Source: Sphaerulina vaccinii (taxonomy: Eukaryota; Ascomycota; Dothideomycetes; Mycosphaerellales; Mycosphaerellaceae). Taken from it: 64,000 nt of DNA. The position numbers and the translations under genes are program-made. This document shows positions 30,635 to 41,450 of this stretch, in pieces (the stretch's first letter is position 1; each line of letters begins with the position of its first letter). Below the pieces are notes generated by a model that saw nothing but the letters and a program-made list of their open reading frames with translations, was not told the origin of the DNA and did not search any database. The stretch covers positions 1,116,001-1,180,000 of the forward strand of contig JAKUDP010000016.1 of assembly GCA_022570795.1 (NCBI GenBank), written 5' to 3'.

Positions 30635-31548
30635 ATGACCGAGATTCGCCGCTCTCAGCGAAACAGAAAGGCCACACCAAAAGCCACAGCGATCTCTGCC
30701 ACTGCTCCACCGTCCAAACCACCACCAGCAGCTCCGCTGCCCACAACCATTCCTCTCGCGACATCAGAGACATCTGCTGGCCCTCCCTCTTCTCCGCTCT
30801 CCTCTCCGCCCACCACGCCACCAAAAGCAGCTCCTCCGCCCAAAAGGCCTCCTCGAACCATCCAGAGAAAGCCCACTCGAATCGTCAAACAACAACGTCT
30901 AAAGTCACCTCCACGCTACCAAGGCCCTCAAGGGCTCTTCGAAATGGCAGACCTAGGCGATCAAGCAATTAGAGAAGATTTCCGTGAAATGGGTATGCTC
31001 TCCGACGGCATCATGGCGACCAAAGAGCCAGAGGTCGACGCAACCGGCTGTCCGATTCGTCCCACCATAGCAGAGAAGAAAGACGATATGGCTGCCAAAA
31101 CAGCCAAATTGCACCAAAAGAGCTTGCTCGCCGCATGTCCTCGCCAAACAGAAAGCACCAGGAGATTTACCCTTGGCCAGAGAATAAGCGTTAGTTCTTC
31201 CATATGCTCTCATACTAATTTTGCGTGGCGCTGATGATTTGTATAGATTGGGTTCTCTTCAACCATACCAAAGGCTGGCCACCTCTCGGCGCGGACATTC
31301 CTGAGCCAAAAGAGGGTTCGGTATGGGAGAGACTGAAGGTCTATGAGCCCGGTAATGAGAAGATTGTGGTTTTCAATGTTGTTTCGGGCAATATCGGGCT
31401 TCGCACTACGCCTGAATGGATGGTAGAGAAGGAGATTGTGTATGCGAAGTCTGGAGTGAGAGTTGTGAAGGTTAAGAGAGAGAGAGAAGTAGCTCTTCTC
31501 TGCGGGATTGAGAGAGCCAGGGCTTTGAAGGCTGCGGTGGGGCGGTGA
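30635..31548 (+). CDS. Unrecognised protein, Pro-rich N-terminus; splice frame unresolved
   Basis: Starts at ATG 30635 (ACCATGA). A basic, Pro/Ala/Ser-rich first ~90 residues lead into a more ordered part (GLFEMADLGDQAIREDF, TIAEKKDDMAAKTAKLHQ). A 57-nt intron with donor GTTAGT (31190) and a GCTGAT branch before TATAG (31246) is well supported. It leads to a second exon with WVLFNHTKGWPPLGADIP and a basic end, stopping at 31548. The problem is that this intron joins in phase only if the sequence just before it is read in the +2-shifted frame (giving IYPWPENK), not the frame of the start. Either another short intron or a frameshift lies near 31000-31130. No family recognised; function unknown. 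Confidence 0.5.
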
Positions 31549-31690
31549 TCGAGAGGGCAGGTCGATTTGGAGAGGGCACATCGATTTTGACGGGCATGTC
31601 TCTTCGGTGGTGATACTTCCAGGCCATCGAAGGCGGCGACAAATTAGTCGCAACGAATGCAGACTGATCCAGAGAATGATCTTGATACCG

Positions 31691-32746
31691 TCAATCCATG
31701 TATACTTCATTCTTCAGATTCCTCAAGTTCTGCAAGAACCCATATCCACTACCTCCTTCACTCGGCGCCTGACCAGCACTAGCGTTACCATATCGCATAT
31801 CATGACCTCGTGCAGGCGACACTCCAGGCTTTCGATTCGTGGCAGCTGTCCTATCCAGTGCTTTCTGCTTGTCGTCCACAGTCTTCTGCAGGGAGTCGAC
31901 CAATCTATTGCGAGCCTTTTCTTCAGCAGTACCTTTGAAGACTTCAGCCAATGCTCGTAGCTCTGTGACTCGTGTATTGGCTGCTTCAAGTCCTTCGACG
32001 CCAGTTGCCAGCAGATCGTTGATCTCACTACGCAGCTTCTCCATGTACTCTTTGCCCTTCTCTTCACGACTCCTGCTGTCATCACTGCTCTCAGGGCCTG
32101 ATACTGAGATCAATGAGGACGTTGAGGAAGTCTCTGAAGGTGCTAGTGGCCACTGCATAGCTGAGCCGAAGGTCTTGATCACTGCATCCAGACGTTCATG
32201 GACAGTAGTCAAGTTTCGTAGTCTTTCAAGGAATTCGGGTTCTGTAGATGTGCCAGTAGTCTGCTCCTTCAACCCATCCTGTTCCTCTGCTGACTTCTGA
32301 GCCGTCTCACTTGACTCCCAGGTAGTCGTTCCTTCCTCCTTCTTGCTCGGCACAAAAGACTCAATGTCCTTCTTCAAGCCATTCTCGAAGGTATCTGTCA
32401 ACCCTAACGTCTCTCCCCGCAGCACTTCCACCTCGTATGCCAATCTACTGCCACTTCTGATGATCTCGTCCGTCAATTGCGTGAGAACACTGGATAGTCG
32501 GAATGTCTGCGCATTCAGCTGAGCCAGGAGTGTCTGCAACTGCGATGACAGCTCTGGCAATGGCACTGCCTTGCCGCCTCGCTGAAGTGAGGAAGACGAT
32601 CCAGAAAGTGAAAGTGGGGGCAATGTGCTGTTCAGATACTCGACTGGGTCGAACTCGGCCTGGAGGAAAGTTTGGATATTGCTGTCGGCGACATGAGGAG
32701 ACTTCGACTCTGCATTGGCCGGCGATCTGAGCGTCGGAATCGCCAT
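31691..32746 (-). CDS. COG7-like subunit of the conserved oligomeric Golgi complex
   Basis: Single exon, 351 residues. The N-terminus NIQTFLQAEFDPVEYLNSTLP resembles the opening of COG7 (a short helix with 'FD..E.LN'). It continues as coiled-coil heptads (QTLLAQLNAQTFRLSSVLTQLTDEI) as in tethering-complex subunits. It is much shorter than animal COG7 (about 770 residues), but filamentous fungi have short forms. COG7 works in the lobe B of the complex for retrograde Golgi trafficking. The C-terminal 40 residues are Gly-rich. The call depends mainly on the N-terminal motif and coiled coils; another coiled-coil tether is possible. Confidence 0.6.
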   Translation of the reverse strand: MAIPTLRSPANAESKSPHVADSNIQTFLQAEFDPVEYLNSTLPPLSLSGSSSSLQRGGKAVPLPELSSQLQTLLAQLNAQTFRLSSVLTQLTDEIIRSGSRLAYEVEVLRGETLGLTDTFENGLKKDIESFVPSKKEEGTTTWESSETAQKSAEEQDGLKEQTTGTSTEPEFLERLRNLTTVHERLDAVIKTFGSAMQWPLAPSETSSTSSLISVSGPESSDDSRSREEKGKEYMEKLRSEINDLLATGVEGLEAANTRVTELRALAEVFKGTAEEKARNRLVDSLQKTVDDKQKALDRTAATNRKPGVSPARGHDMRYGNASAGQAPSEGGSGYGFLQNLRNLKNEVYMD

Positions 32747-33550
32747 TGCAACACTTCACAGAACATTTGGAGACTTGGAGCAAGGTGAACAGCCACAGAG
32801 GCGGCGCCGTTGATCGACGGCATGGATTCGGGAGACCCACTTTGCGGCTTCGCGGCGCGTCGACAAGCTTTCAGGCACCAACGCGCGCCCTCCGAGGGCT
32901 CCTTCCTTCCCTTCTTGACACCTGCACACAGCTGCGGACTACTGCTGCGTTCTGCGGGTAGTGGCAGTGACAGTTGAGCATGCAGGCAGACACGAAGTCA
33001 CTCTTCGACAGTGTCATATCCGCTCAGCAAAAGTGGTAGGCCTTCTTCCATCTCGACGACTTCACGCGCCAGAAGCTGGATCAGATCCACTTTGCTTGGT
33101 GGTACAACACATTTCAGAGACAACTTCACAAGACAGGACTTCACAACACGCACACACTCACTACTCTAGATACTTCTTTCATCTCCTGCAGCCTTCGTTT
33201 GCCACAAACACACATGCTCTCCGCCAGGCAATCCAAGAACATTACCTCGACGAGCTCCATACAGCAGCACCCTCAGCAACTCGAACCAGTGAACGACCCA
33301 CGATAGACTTCCCGTCACCGAAGAGTCATCCAGCCAGATTTTTCTCAGGTAAGGCCACTCTGAATAAAGGCACTTCTCCAATTCTTCTCCACGAGCCACG
33401 CCGCTCGCTGGCACCGCATGACAACAACACAACCTCCGTGGATTCAGAGAAACTTGCAGTTTTCTTGGACAATCTCTCCTCATCCTGTGCTAACCACGCT
33501 TCCTTCAGCCGCTTCACAAGCGAATCGCATCATCCTCGAGTTCAGAGAAG
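32747..33550. promoter_or_regulatory. Divergent spacer COG7-like gene / PARP-E2 gene
   Basis: About 800 bp between divergent starts. Long overlapping open frames exist on both strands but none resembles a protein family. Likely promoters and 5' leaders. Confidence 0.5.
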
Positions 33551-36500
33551 ATGCCACGCAAGCACTTCCTTGCCGATGTCGACAAGGCCAAGGCTGGCCC
33601 AGCACCTCCTGGCGTATCTGGTATCAAAGCTGGCGCAGATGACGGCCAAGTCGAGTTCTTGTTTTCTGGTCACCTCACGCCCCTCGCAAATGGCCCCGTC
33701 GCTGTCACGGCCTTGGTCACTGACCTGGGCGACTACCCCAAGTCACACGAGTACATGATGTTCGCCGGCGAAGACGCTCCTCGAGATATCAGCAACGCAC
33801 TCAACAATGTCCGTGGTGTCAACAAGAAGACTGTCTTCGAGATGCTTGATATTGTGTCGACCACGCTGCTTAAGATCCAGCCAGATCGAGATGGCGACTC
33901 TCAGATGCTCGAAGAAGAGGATGATTTCGCCGAAGACTTTGAAGACCAGGGCGACGAGTCGGACGATGGAGGCGTCTACGACTCGGACTCTTTTTCAGAG
34001 AACGACAGATCAAATCACGATCCGTACGTAAAGGCTCAGCCCTCCGGTAACTCTCCTGCACCTGGATGGAAGCGCGTTCAAGCGGACCTGCGCACAGCCA
34101 AGGCCGCTGGCTTCAGAGTTGGCTCCCTAGGCCATTTGAAGGCTGGCAACTCCGCATATGTCACAGTCTCCATTCGCATTGCCAAGCTCGGCATCTCAGA
34201 AGAGGCGATGGAAGCCTGGCAGCTTCGACCATCAGAGTACTTGACCTTGCTCATTCAATACCCGAACGGCTACAAGACCAACGAGCAGCTTGGTGCCCTG
34301 GACAACCTCCGAGTCACACCAAATCTAGCCATGCGCGTTGTCATCGGCAAGGCATACAAGCCTACACTACAGGAGGCGATCAAGGCCTTCACGAATGTGC
34401 GGAAAGCCGAGCGACACAGCATCAGCACGACTGACCTACCAACGGCGGATGATGTCGAGAGCGAAGAGTCCTCTATCCGTGACTCGTTCATCTCAAAGCC
34501 ACTCAACGCACTTCTTCAAGAACGTCTCGTCCACATCCTGCGATATCGTGGCTCTGGCATGAGTCGGCATGGTGCTGAGATTACGTACATCGCACACATG
34601 TCTGCGTCTCCAGAAGATGATCTCGACCAAGCCAATGCGGAGGCCTTCGAGCAAGAAATCGTGAGCGATGCTCTGCCGGAGATAGTCCGAGCCGACCACT
34701 ACGAAACGGCAGTTGACAGGCTCAAGCTGTCGTTTCCACTACTTGCCATGCAGTTTGTTCTACGCCACTTTGTGCGCTGCACTGAGTTCTGTCTGGTGTG
34801 CCACCGAAAGCTGGAATCTGATGTCGAAGCCATCAAGCCATACGTGTGCGACGGCCAGTTGTGTTTGTATCAGTACATGTCTCTTGGCCTTGGCCCGAGC
34901 ATCGAGCACGAGGTTGTTGCACAGCCATACGTCGTCGACTTACTGGTTTCCTTCTGCTACAACAGTGCTGCTGTTAGGAAGTTGCGAGACTTTCCTGATG
35001 GACTGTCGCTGGTCGTCCCACCTGTTGACACTGCAACATACAACCCAACTGACCTCAACACTCATATGTACCACCGAGTGAAGCCTCAGCAGCAAGAAAT
35101 CATCGAGAGCGGCGCATTCGAAACCTATGAGGCTCAATACGACCGAGTCAAGAACGAGCTCCTCTTCGCAAAGGGACTGCCAGCAAAGTCTCCAGTACGT
35201 CCAGGTGACTGGATACTGATAAACAGCACATCGATCCAAGGCGATGATCTGCACTGCCGTGTTGCAGAGACCTGCTTCTTCCCAACTATCAGTGTCGGCG
35301 TACCAGTCGTCGTCCCGCAGCAGAGACCTGCTTCAACCACTGTCAACGGTAATGCTGCAAAAGCTCCAGCCGATACTACTACAGCTGCTCCACAAATGAG
35401 CAGTCCGCAGTCGATCAATGTCACTTTCCAAGTCTATGAGCAGGATTTCGGCAGTCTTAATGCACAAGGCAAGTGTGTGGCTATCTGCCGGCTCTTAGAT
35501 ACATTGCCAACGGTCAACGAGATGAGAACTTTCCTCGAGAAGCGCCATCCTGCGAATCTGCAGAGTTGGTATGAGCGCATCTCTCCATCTGCCCTGAGCT
35601 TACTACGATGGATCATCGCAAGCAACAGGTCTTGCATCATGCAAGTCGATGGCGATGCTCCTCCTGCAAATCAAGGTACCGAAACCGCGTCTCAAGCTCC
35701 AACTGTCTTCGGCAAGACTCAAGAGCGTTGCTACGGCATGAAAGACTATATGCAGTTTCGCTTTGCCATGGGCGCACCGGACAAGGAGCAACGCTTCATC
35801 ACGGAAGTTCGCAACACGACACAACGTCTCAGCTTGAAGCACCCAACTATATTCGCCTGGCACGGCTCTCCACTGGCCAACTGGCACATGATCATTCGAG
35901 AAGGTTTGCACTTCAAGAACGCAGATCATGGACGTGCTTATGGCGACGGTGTCTACCACGCCAAAGACGCCGCTACCAGCACAGGCTACTCTGGGTACCC
36001 AGGTTATGGTGCTGGTGGAACTGGCCGTGGCAACTGGCCTGGTAGTGTGCTGAGGATCACTTCAGCCCTAGCCTTGAATGAGATTGTCAATGCTCCAACT
36101 GAGTTCCAGAGTCAGAACCCCTACTATGTGGTCAAGCAACTTGATTGGATCCAGACTCGTTACCTCTTCGTTCAGGTCCAGCCCAAGGCCGACAGTGTCA
36201 AGATTGGTCCAGAGGTCATACCAACGAATGTTCATCCTCAAGATCCTCAGCGCACTCCTGTCGGTATCGATCGACAAGCTCCTATTGTCATCCCGGCCTC
36301 AGCTATCAAGTCTTCGAAGAGAAACGCGACAGCCACGCCACCCAGTGGCCAATCTCCTGCAAAGAAGTCCAAGTTGTTCGCCGGAGCTATGAGCATATTC
36401 AGTGGAGCTACTTCAGGTGCTGCAAGCAATCCTGTGGTTATCGGTGATGATGATGAGGGTTTCGTCGATGATGATGACCGCGATAGCGTTGTCACTGACG

Positions 36501-37246
36501 AAGAAGATTGCACACTTCTGATCGGTGACCCAGAGCCTGCATCTTTCTTCGATTCGCCGATGTCAACCACGCTGTCGAAGGCTCCTGCGCGCCCTCAGCC
36601 GTGGACTGACTTCGTCCCGAGCTCTTTGAACTTCGATACACTTCCTATCATGCCACTTCCGGATTACGCCACCCCAGCAGCCACAAAGCGTCTGATGCAG
36701 GACCTTCGTCTACTTCAGAAGGTTCAAGAAGCCACGCCCCTGGCTGAGCTTGGCTGGTTCATCGACTTCGCGAAGATCGAGAACGCATACCAGTGGATCG
36801 TGGAGCTGCACTCTTTCCATACCTTTGAGACCAATGGCAAGAAGCTTCCACTTGCTGAAGACATGAAGAAGCGAGATGTGAAGAGCGTCGTCCTTGAGAT
36901 TCGCTTCAACAAGGACTATCCTTTCTCGCCTCCATTTGTGCGTGTCATCCGCCCGCAGTTCCTCAGCTTCGCTCAAGGTGGTGGTGGCCATATTGTCATC
37001 GGAGGTGCCATCTGTATGGAACTGCTGACGAACACTGGGTGGTCGAGTGTGTCAACTATGGAGTCAGTCTTCATGCAGATTCGACTGGCCATTGCGAGCG
37101 AGCCTTACGCACGCTTGTCGCCACAGGTGAATCGCGACTACGGTACTGCAGAGGGAGCTGAGGGTTACATTCGTGCATGCCACACTCACGGCTGGGCTGT
37201 GCCACCAGGCTTCAAGGAGATGGCCTACAGTGGTTCTGCACGATAG
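33551..37246 (+). CDS. PARP catalytic domain fused to UBE2Q-like E2 domain
   Basis: Single exon, 1231 residues. An N-terminal region with an acidic stretch (~120-160) leads to an RWD/PARP6-8-like region with a Cys cluster (CLVCHRKLESDV ... CDGQLC, about residues 415-440). The ADP-ribosyltransferase domain has H771 (FAWHGSPLANWH) and Y802 (YGDGVYHAKD). Its third position resembles the PARP6/8/16 group (NPYYVVKQLDWIQTRYLFV) rather than the glutamate of poly-ADP-ribosylating enzymes, which suggests mono-ADP-ribosylation. After a linker with a possible basic nuclear signal (AKKSKL), the C-terminal ~170 residues form a ubiquitin-conjugating fold with C1155 in GGAICMELL, as in UBE2Q. This fusion is known in fungi; its substrate is not. 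The start is a strong ATG after a long leader. Confidence 0.9.
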   Translation: MPRKHFLADVDKAKAGPAPPGVSGIKAGADDGQVEFLFSGHLTPLANGPVAVTALVTDLGDYPKSHEYMMFAGEDAPRDISNALNNVRGVNKKTVFEMLDIVSTTLLKIQPDRDGDSQMLEEEDDFAEDFEDQGDESDDGGVYDSDSFSENDRSNHDPYVKAQPSGNSPAPGWKRVQADLRTAKAAGFRVGSLGHLKAGNSAYVTVSIRIAKLGISEEAMEAWQLRPSEYLTLLIQYPNGYKTNEQLGALDNLRVTPNLAMRVVIGKAYKPTLQEAIKAFTNVRKAERHSISTTDLPTADDVESEESSIRDSFISKPLNALLQERLVHILRYRGSGMSRHGAEITYIAHMSASPEDDLDQANAEAFEQEIVSDALPEIVRADHYETAVDRLKLSFPLLAMQFVLRHFVRCTEFCLVCHRKLESDVEAIKPYVCDGQLCLYQYMSLGLGPSIEHEVVAQPYVVDLLVSFCYNSAAVRKLRDFPDGLSLVVPPVDTATYNPTDLNTHMYHRVKPQQQEIIESGAFETYEAQYDRVKNELLFAKGLPAKSPVRPGDWILINSTSIQGDDLHCRVAETCFFPTISVGVPVVVPQQRPASTTVNGNAAKAPADTTTAAPQMSSPQSINVTFQVYEQDFGSLNAQGKCVAICRLLDTLPTVNEMRTFLEKRHPANLQSWYERISPSALSLLRWIIASNRSCIMQVDGDAPPANQGTETASQAPTVFGKTQERCYGMKDYMQFRFAMGAPDKEQRFITEVRNTTQRLSLKHPTIFAWHGSPLANWHMIIREGLHFKNADHGRAYGDGVYHAKDAATSTGYSGYPGYGAGGTGRGNWPGSVLRITSALALNEIVNAPTEFQSQNPYYVVKQLDWIQTRYLFVQVQPKADSVKIGPEVIPTNVHPQDPQRTPVGIDRQAPIVIPASAIKSSKRNATATPPSGQSPAKKSKLFAGAMSIFSGATSGAASNPVVIGDDDEGFVDDDDRDSVVTDEEDCTLLIGDPEPASFFDSPMSTTLSKAPARPQPWTDFVPSSLNFDTLPIMPLPDYATPAATKRLMQDLRLLQKVQEATPLAELGWFIDFAKIENAYQWIVELHSFHTFETNGKKLPLAEDMKKRDVKSVVLEIRFNKDYPFSPPFVRVIRPQFLSFAQGGGGHIVIGGAICMELLTNTGWSSVSTMESVFMQIRLAIASEPYARLSPQVNRDYGTAEGAEGYIRACHTHGWAVPPGFKEMAYSGSAR

Positions 37247-37595
37247 AATCGCGACGATAGTGCTGTGGCCGGCGGGTCAGCGAGAAAGAGGGACTTTTCT
37301 GAAGTGTAGGAGTGACCCAGTGCATTGATGCGCATACAGACACGAGCAACACCAGAGGATAGAGTGTGGATACTTCGGCGTTTTAGAATGACTTTGAATG
37401 AGCGTATTAGCAAGGCGCTTGGGAGTTGAAACAATGCATAGATGGGAGCAAAAGAGGCTGCTGGAAGCATACAGTCGTAATTCATCATGGTACTCATGCT
37501 AGCTTTTACATGCTCCAATGCAACTCCAATCCAAAACCCATCGTCATCTATACTGTACATTCATCCTCATATCCATCATTACCGTTACATCTCAT
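37247..37595. other. Convergent spacer
   Basis: About 350 bp between two convergent genes; no feature seen beyond presumed 3' ends. Confidence 0.55.
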
Positions 37596-37940
37596 CTATA
37601 CCTTAGCACCCGGGCACTTAACAGCAATAATCGGCTGAGGGGGTCCAACATCCACAGCATTGTCATCAGGGCTCCTCACATAAGTCGCCGTGGCGGCCAC
37701 AGCAGGTGGAGCATAAGTTTGGAATTGACAAGCTGTAAGATCTCCTGGAAACTTGATCTTGGAAATGTTAAGTTGAGTGTCGCTTGTTGGGTGCCAGACG
37801 TCGTCTGTTGGGATTGTCATTGTGTAGCTTGCTGGACCGCCGATGAATTGGACTGTGATGTCTGCTCGCTTTTGGAGAGGTGCTGCGTTTGCGGCGAGGG
37901 CGAGGAGAGAGGCTGCGAAGTAGATTGTTGAGGTGTACAT
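37596..37940 (-). CDS. Small secreted protein with Kex2-type site
   Basis: Single exon, 114 residues from ATG 37940. Signal peptide of ~20 residues (MYTSTIYFAASLLALAANAA) is followed by PLQKR, a dibasic Kex2-like processing site, giving a mature protein of about 89 residues starting ADITVQF. It has two cysteines, a predicted beta-rich character and no recognised domain. The promoter side has a long low-complexity leader. Small secreted proteins of this design are common in plant-associated fungi; a role as effector is inference. Confidence 0.7.
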   Translation of the reverse strand: MYTSTIYFAASLLALAANAAPLQKRADITVQFIGGPASYTMTIPTDDVWHPTSDTQLNISKIKFPGDLTACQFQTYAPPAVAATATYVRSPDDNAVDVGPPQPIIAVKCPGAKV

Positions 37941-38754
37941 TTTTGCTTTGCTTTTGTGTTGTGTTGTTGGTATGTGGTGATGATTGAGGTTGTTCTTGGA
38001 GATTATGTTATTGTATGAGATGAGATGAGATGCTGAGATGAGAGATAGGAAACTTGTTCTTTCTTGATGCTCTTTGCTGGTGTTGTGGTTGCTGTGCTTC
38101 TGTTGTGTGATGATGAGGAAACATAACACTGTACTCTGGATCTCTTTCTTATATGTCCCTCTTCAGTCGCACCGATGCCTTCTTTGGGCTACGTCCTCGT
38201 GAACTCTGTGCTGCGTCAGCGTCAGCGTGCACGAACGCGTGCTGCCATTCTTGGTTACGTTGCCATTCTCGGCTCTGCTGATGTTGTTGTTGATGTTGTT
38301 CTGGTAGCAAAGACGTGCGGAAGAACCTTTCGGCCGTGCTTTGCTTGACATGGTAGCCTTGTTCTTACCACTATGAATATCCATACACTTTCGTAATCCT
38401 TGCGCCGAAAAAGTATGCTAAATATGTCGCTTGGGACTTGGCATGACTATTGCCAAACTGCTGAACGACTTCTTCCGGGCTGGAGAGACGTATTTGCGTA
38501 CGCGTGCAATGCGACGTAGTGCTGATGATAGCACTGGAAAAAGAGCGTCAGCAAGGCTTTCGCCAGACATTTCCGGATTCATCCATCCCGTCCCAGACTG
38601 GTCTGCCTGCGAGCTGGACCAGCGTGATGTGTACGAGAGACAGCAGGAGACCGAGATGTCTTCAACCTCATTGAAGGGTCACGTCGCAGACTTGTCGTAC
38701 TGTTCTTGTTGCTAGCTCTCCTATCTTATGAGGATTTGATGACATTGCCACGCC
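37941..38754. other. Gene-free stretch between secreted protein and kinase
   Basis: About 810 bp. A plus-strand open frame at 38431-38715 (94 codons) and a minus one at 38163-38384 are unsupported by any family. Otherwise nothing seen. Confidence 0.5.
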
Positions 38755-41116
38755 TCATGCCGCCGCAGGTGGTGCAAGATCAGGTCCTCCTCCTATGGCA
38801 GGACCACCACCTAGATCATCCATATCAATGTCAACGCCACCAGTAGGTGGTGTTGGTGGGAAAGCTGCATCATCTCCTTCAAAAGCGTCTAATGAAACTG
38901 CGTTCAGTGCGAGTCCAACAGCATACCGATCATCTGGCAGTGGCATGCTATACAGTCCTTGATATCGTGGATCGTTGGCGGGAGCCTCACGGAGTCCTTG
39001 CGCCGGACATCCAGGGCTTCGCAAGAATCTGTTCATTCTGTTCAAAATTTGTCTGAAGGTCGGTCGTGCCTGGTCGTCATGCTGTAAGATAGAGTATGTC
39101 AACGAGATGAGCTCATCAGAATAGAAGTTTTGTGCTGTGGCGTCCAGAGCAGGTGGCACAAATTCCTTCGCACGAAACCATTCAGGATCGGTAATGTTTG
39201 TGGGTATGTCTACGCCATCTGGTCGTTTTGGACCAGGTATGTCGCGTCCCGATAGAATCCGCCAGACCATTGCAGCCATACCATAGACCTACAATGCTCG
39301 TTAGCCGATTGATTTGTGTCATGGAGGCTTCAACCAAAGTCTCTGTGCTTGACGTGGCGAAAGAGGATTGCACCCCAGCTGAGCTTAGAACAGTGTGGTC
39401 CCTGCGGCAAAGCAGAGCGCTAGTCCGTTGGGAGATAATATACATACATTGGTGGCTGAGCTCATCATCTTAGGAGCGTCGGTGGCGTTGAAAGTGAATC
39501 TATGCTGCTCCTGTAACATGGCATTAGCGCTCTGAAATCTGCTTTCACGGACACAGACATACTGGTGCCATGGTCTCTGCTGTACCGCGAATTGTGAAAT
39601 CGCTGGGGACTCGTGTGTCGTTCGGCTTCAGCAAGACAGCATAACCAAAATCGCCGAGCTTGAGCTGCGGGTAGCCTGCATATCGCTGCGGATTTGGTGC
39701 GCTTATAAACACTGTCCGGCGATTGTCAGTGCTGAAATTTCGGGTAACGATGGTTCTCTTACCGTTCTCGTGTTTGAAGTCGCAGTGAACGATTTGCTCC
39801 CACGGCGCGATGCCACCGGTGTCCAGCTCGCCAAGCTCCATCAGCAGTCCTGCTGTCGCCAAAGCCTCCACCACATACCAAATGAAAGGCTCCGGTACCA
39901 TAGGAGGAGTTGCAGAACGAAACGCAGCCAGCGCAGTCAGTTGTCCAGGGGTTAATATAGCTTCAGCTGCTTGTGTCATAGCTACACTCTCAGGTGCACG
40001 CAGATTGACAGTCGGGAAACTGTAGTACCGAAGCCTGCTACTTTCATCGTGGAGACCCGTGATCGTCAGATCATATAGGTCACCGCCAGGGCAGTACTCC
40101 GTTATGGTCCTGTACACTCGGTCCGCCCTTCTCAATCTCCAATTCCTCACTTTTAGTATCGCTTCACTGCCGATTTTGCCACGAAGGTTGTACATGAATT
40201 GTACCTCATTCGGTACACTGTTAGCACCATCTGGTCCGCCTCCTGACCATAGGTTAACATCATCCCAAAGACCAAAAAGGCCGAAGTTGGTGTCTTTAAT
40301 GCACACACGATCCTGGATGATCCCATGACGATCTTGTTTGAGCCAAAGATGCGCAGCAGCGGTGGAACCGGCGCCAATCATCCAGTGTCCAACCCATTCT
40401 GAACTCAACAGGCCTCTAGCTCTTCTCTGTCGCTCAGCTAATTGGTTTTGAGCAGCGACTTGAACAGCCGGCAGCGTGGCCAGCTTTGCATTCTGTGAAG
40501 CGATTGCGGCATCGTAGCCGGTGATCAGATTGTCCAACCACTGCCCAGAGGTGAGATTTCGCCACTCTGCTCTCCTAGCAGCGATCAGTGCATTGGCCTG
40601 ATTGCGCACTGTCTGTAAAGCATCAAGTAATAGATTCTCACTTCTCGCGTAACAATCATATGCCAGCCTGTCTGGATCTTCATTACCAAATACATCATTG
40701 TCCTGCTGTGAGCCAGAAAAGCTTGTTGCTGCCGTCACCATCGCCTGGGCTTGTGTGACCATGTTTCGTGCAGTCTGCCATTGATCGATAGCGTGTGCAA
40801 TGCCTCGCAGCTCAGCCGGTGGTAAAGAATTCCAAGTCGTCACACTGTTCGCAGTAGGCACGCTCACGGCCGCTTCTGTTTCGATGGAGGCGCAGATCTC
40901 CGCATCAAGGTCGACTTGCGTTCGAGCAACCACAGGTGGCGGGGGTGCTGGCGCTATTGGGACTGGCGCTATTGGGACTGGCGCTATTGGGACTGGCGCT
41001 ACCGGACCAGGTACTATGGGAGCAGGCCTTGGTTGTCTTGCCTGACGCTGCCGTGTATTTTTGAGAGTGCGCCCTCCAATTTGAGTCGGATTGCTAGGCG
41101 GAGGTACGGATGCCAT
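38755..41116 (-). CDS. Protein kinase-like, lineage-specific, paralogue 1
   Basis: Three exons: 41116-39563, 39510-39448 and 39288-38755 (introns 52 and 159 nt, all phase 0), 716 residues. After a Pro/Ala-rich N-terminus with a VPIAP repeat and a helical region, a kinase domain begins near residue 260. Its Gly loop is GAGSTAAAHLWL and its lysine lies in RVCIKDT. The catalytic loop is IVHCDFKHEN (HRD changed to HCD, Asp and Asn kept), followed by LGDFGYA and GTAETMAPEQ after splicing. All catalytic residues are retained, so activity is plausible. Shared words with the kinase at 47576 (VPEPFIWYVVEA / IPEPFIWSVFEA; DDRYAVGLALNAV / TDMYALGLAMPAL) show common ancestry. An in-frame ATG at 41254 would add 46 residues. 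Substrates unknown. Confidence 0.82.
40951..40995. repeat. 15-bp tandem repeat, three copies, within kinase gene
   Basis: Unit gcgctattgggactg at 40951, 40966 and 40981, perfect, followed by a decayed fourth copy. It encodes the repeated APVPI peptide in the N-terminal Pro-rich region and is likely variable in copy number between strains. Confidence 0.92.
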
Positions 41117-41450
41117 TGTGTGGATTGTTGTCAGGCGTAAGTGATCGAGCAGCATCTTCGAGCTACCCCAAAGTGCTGAGCCAAATAAGTGATGTTGACC
41201 CACTTTCATTGTCCTGAAACACCGCCTTTGTTGCATATTGCCGGATCGGGACATTCCTCACACTTTGTTCTGATCGATCCATTATACTTTATCCAGTACA
41301 CCAAACGAAGCAGCGTCAATCTTCTGTGGGAGCAGCATGCAGAGGTGGACAGCTTGCATTACGTATGAATGTAGCCATTTGTCGTTCGTATGCATCGATG
41401 CGTTAAGGCTGTTTCGCCATGACCAACACGCAAATGCAAGGCTCGGGGCC
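41117..41450. other. Spacer between kinase and F-box gene
   Basis: About 330 bp; possible extension of the kinase coding region to ATG 41254, otherwise nothing seen. Confidence 0.45.

Noticed and set aside
30451..30972. Long plus-strand open frame overlapping the unknown gene
   Set aside because: Pyrimidine-driven Ser/His/Thr-rich translation in another frame of leader and Pro-rich coding sequence; a shadow frame.
32961..33758. 265-codon open frame ahead of the PARP-E2 gene
   Set aside because: Overlaps the true start in another frame and shows no protein-like features; probably leader sequence.
39289..39447. Kinase intron 2 as a further introner-like copy
   Set aside because: Only a short word (gctgagct..agaacag) is shared, and in the opposite orientation; not enough for homology.
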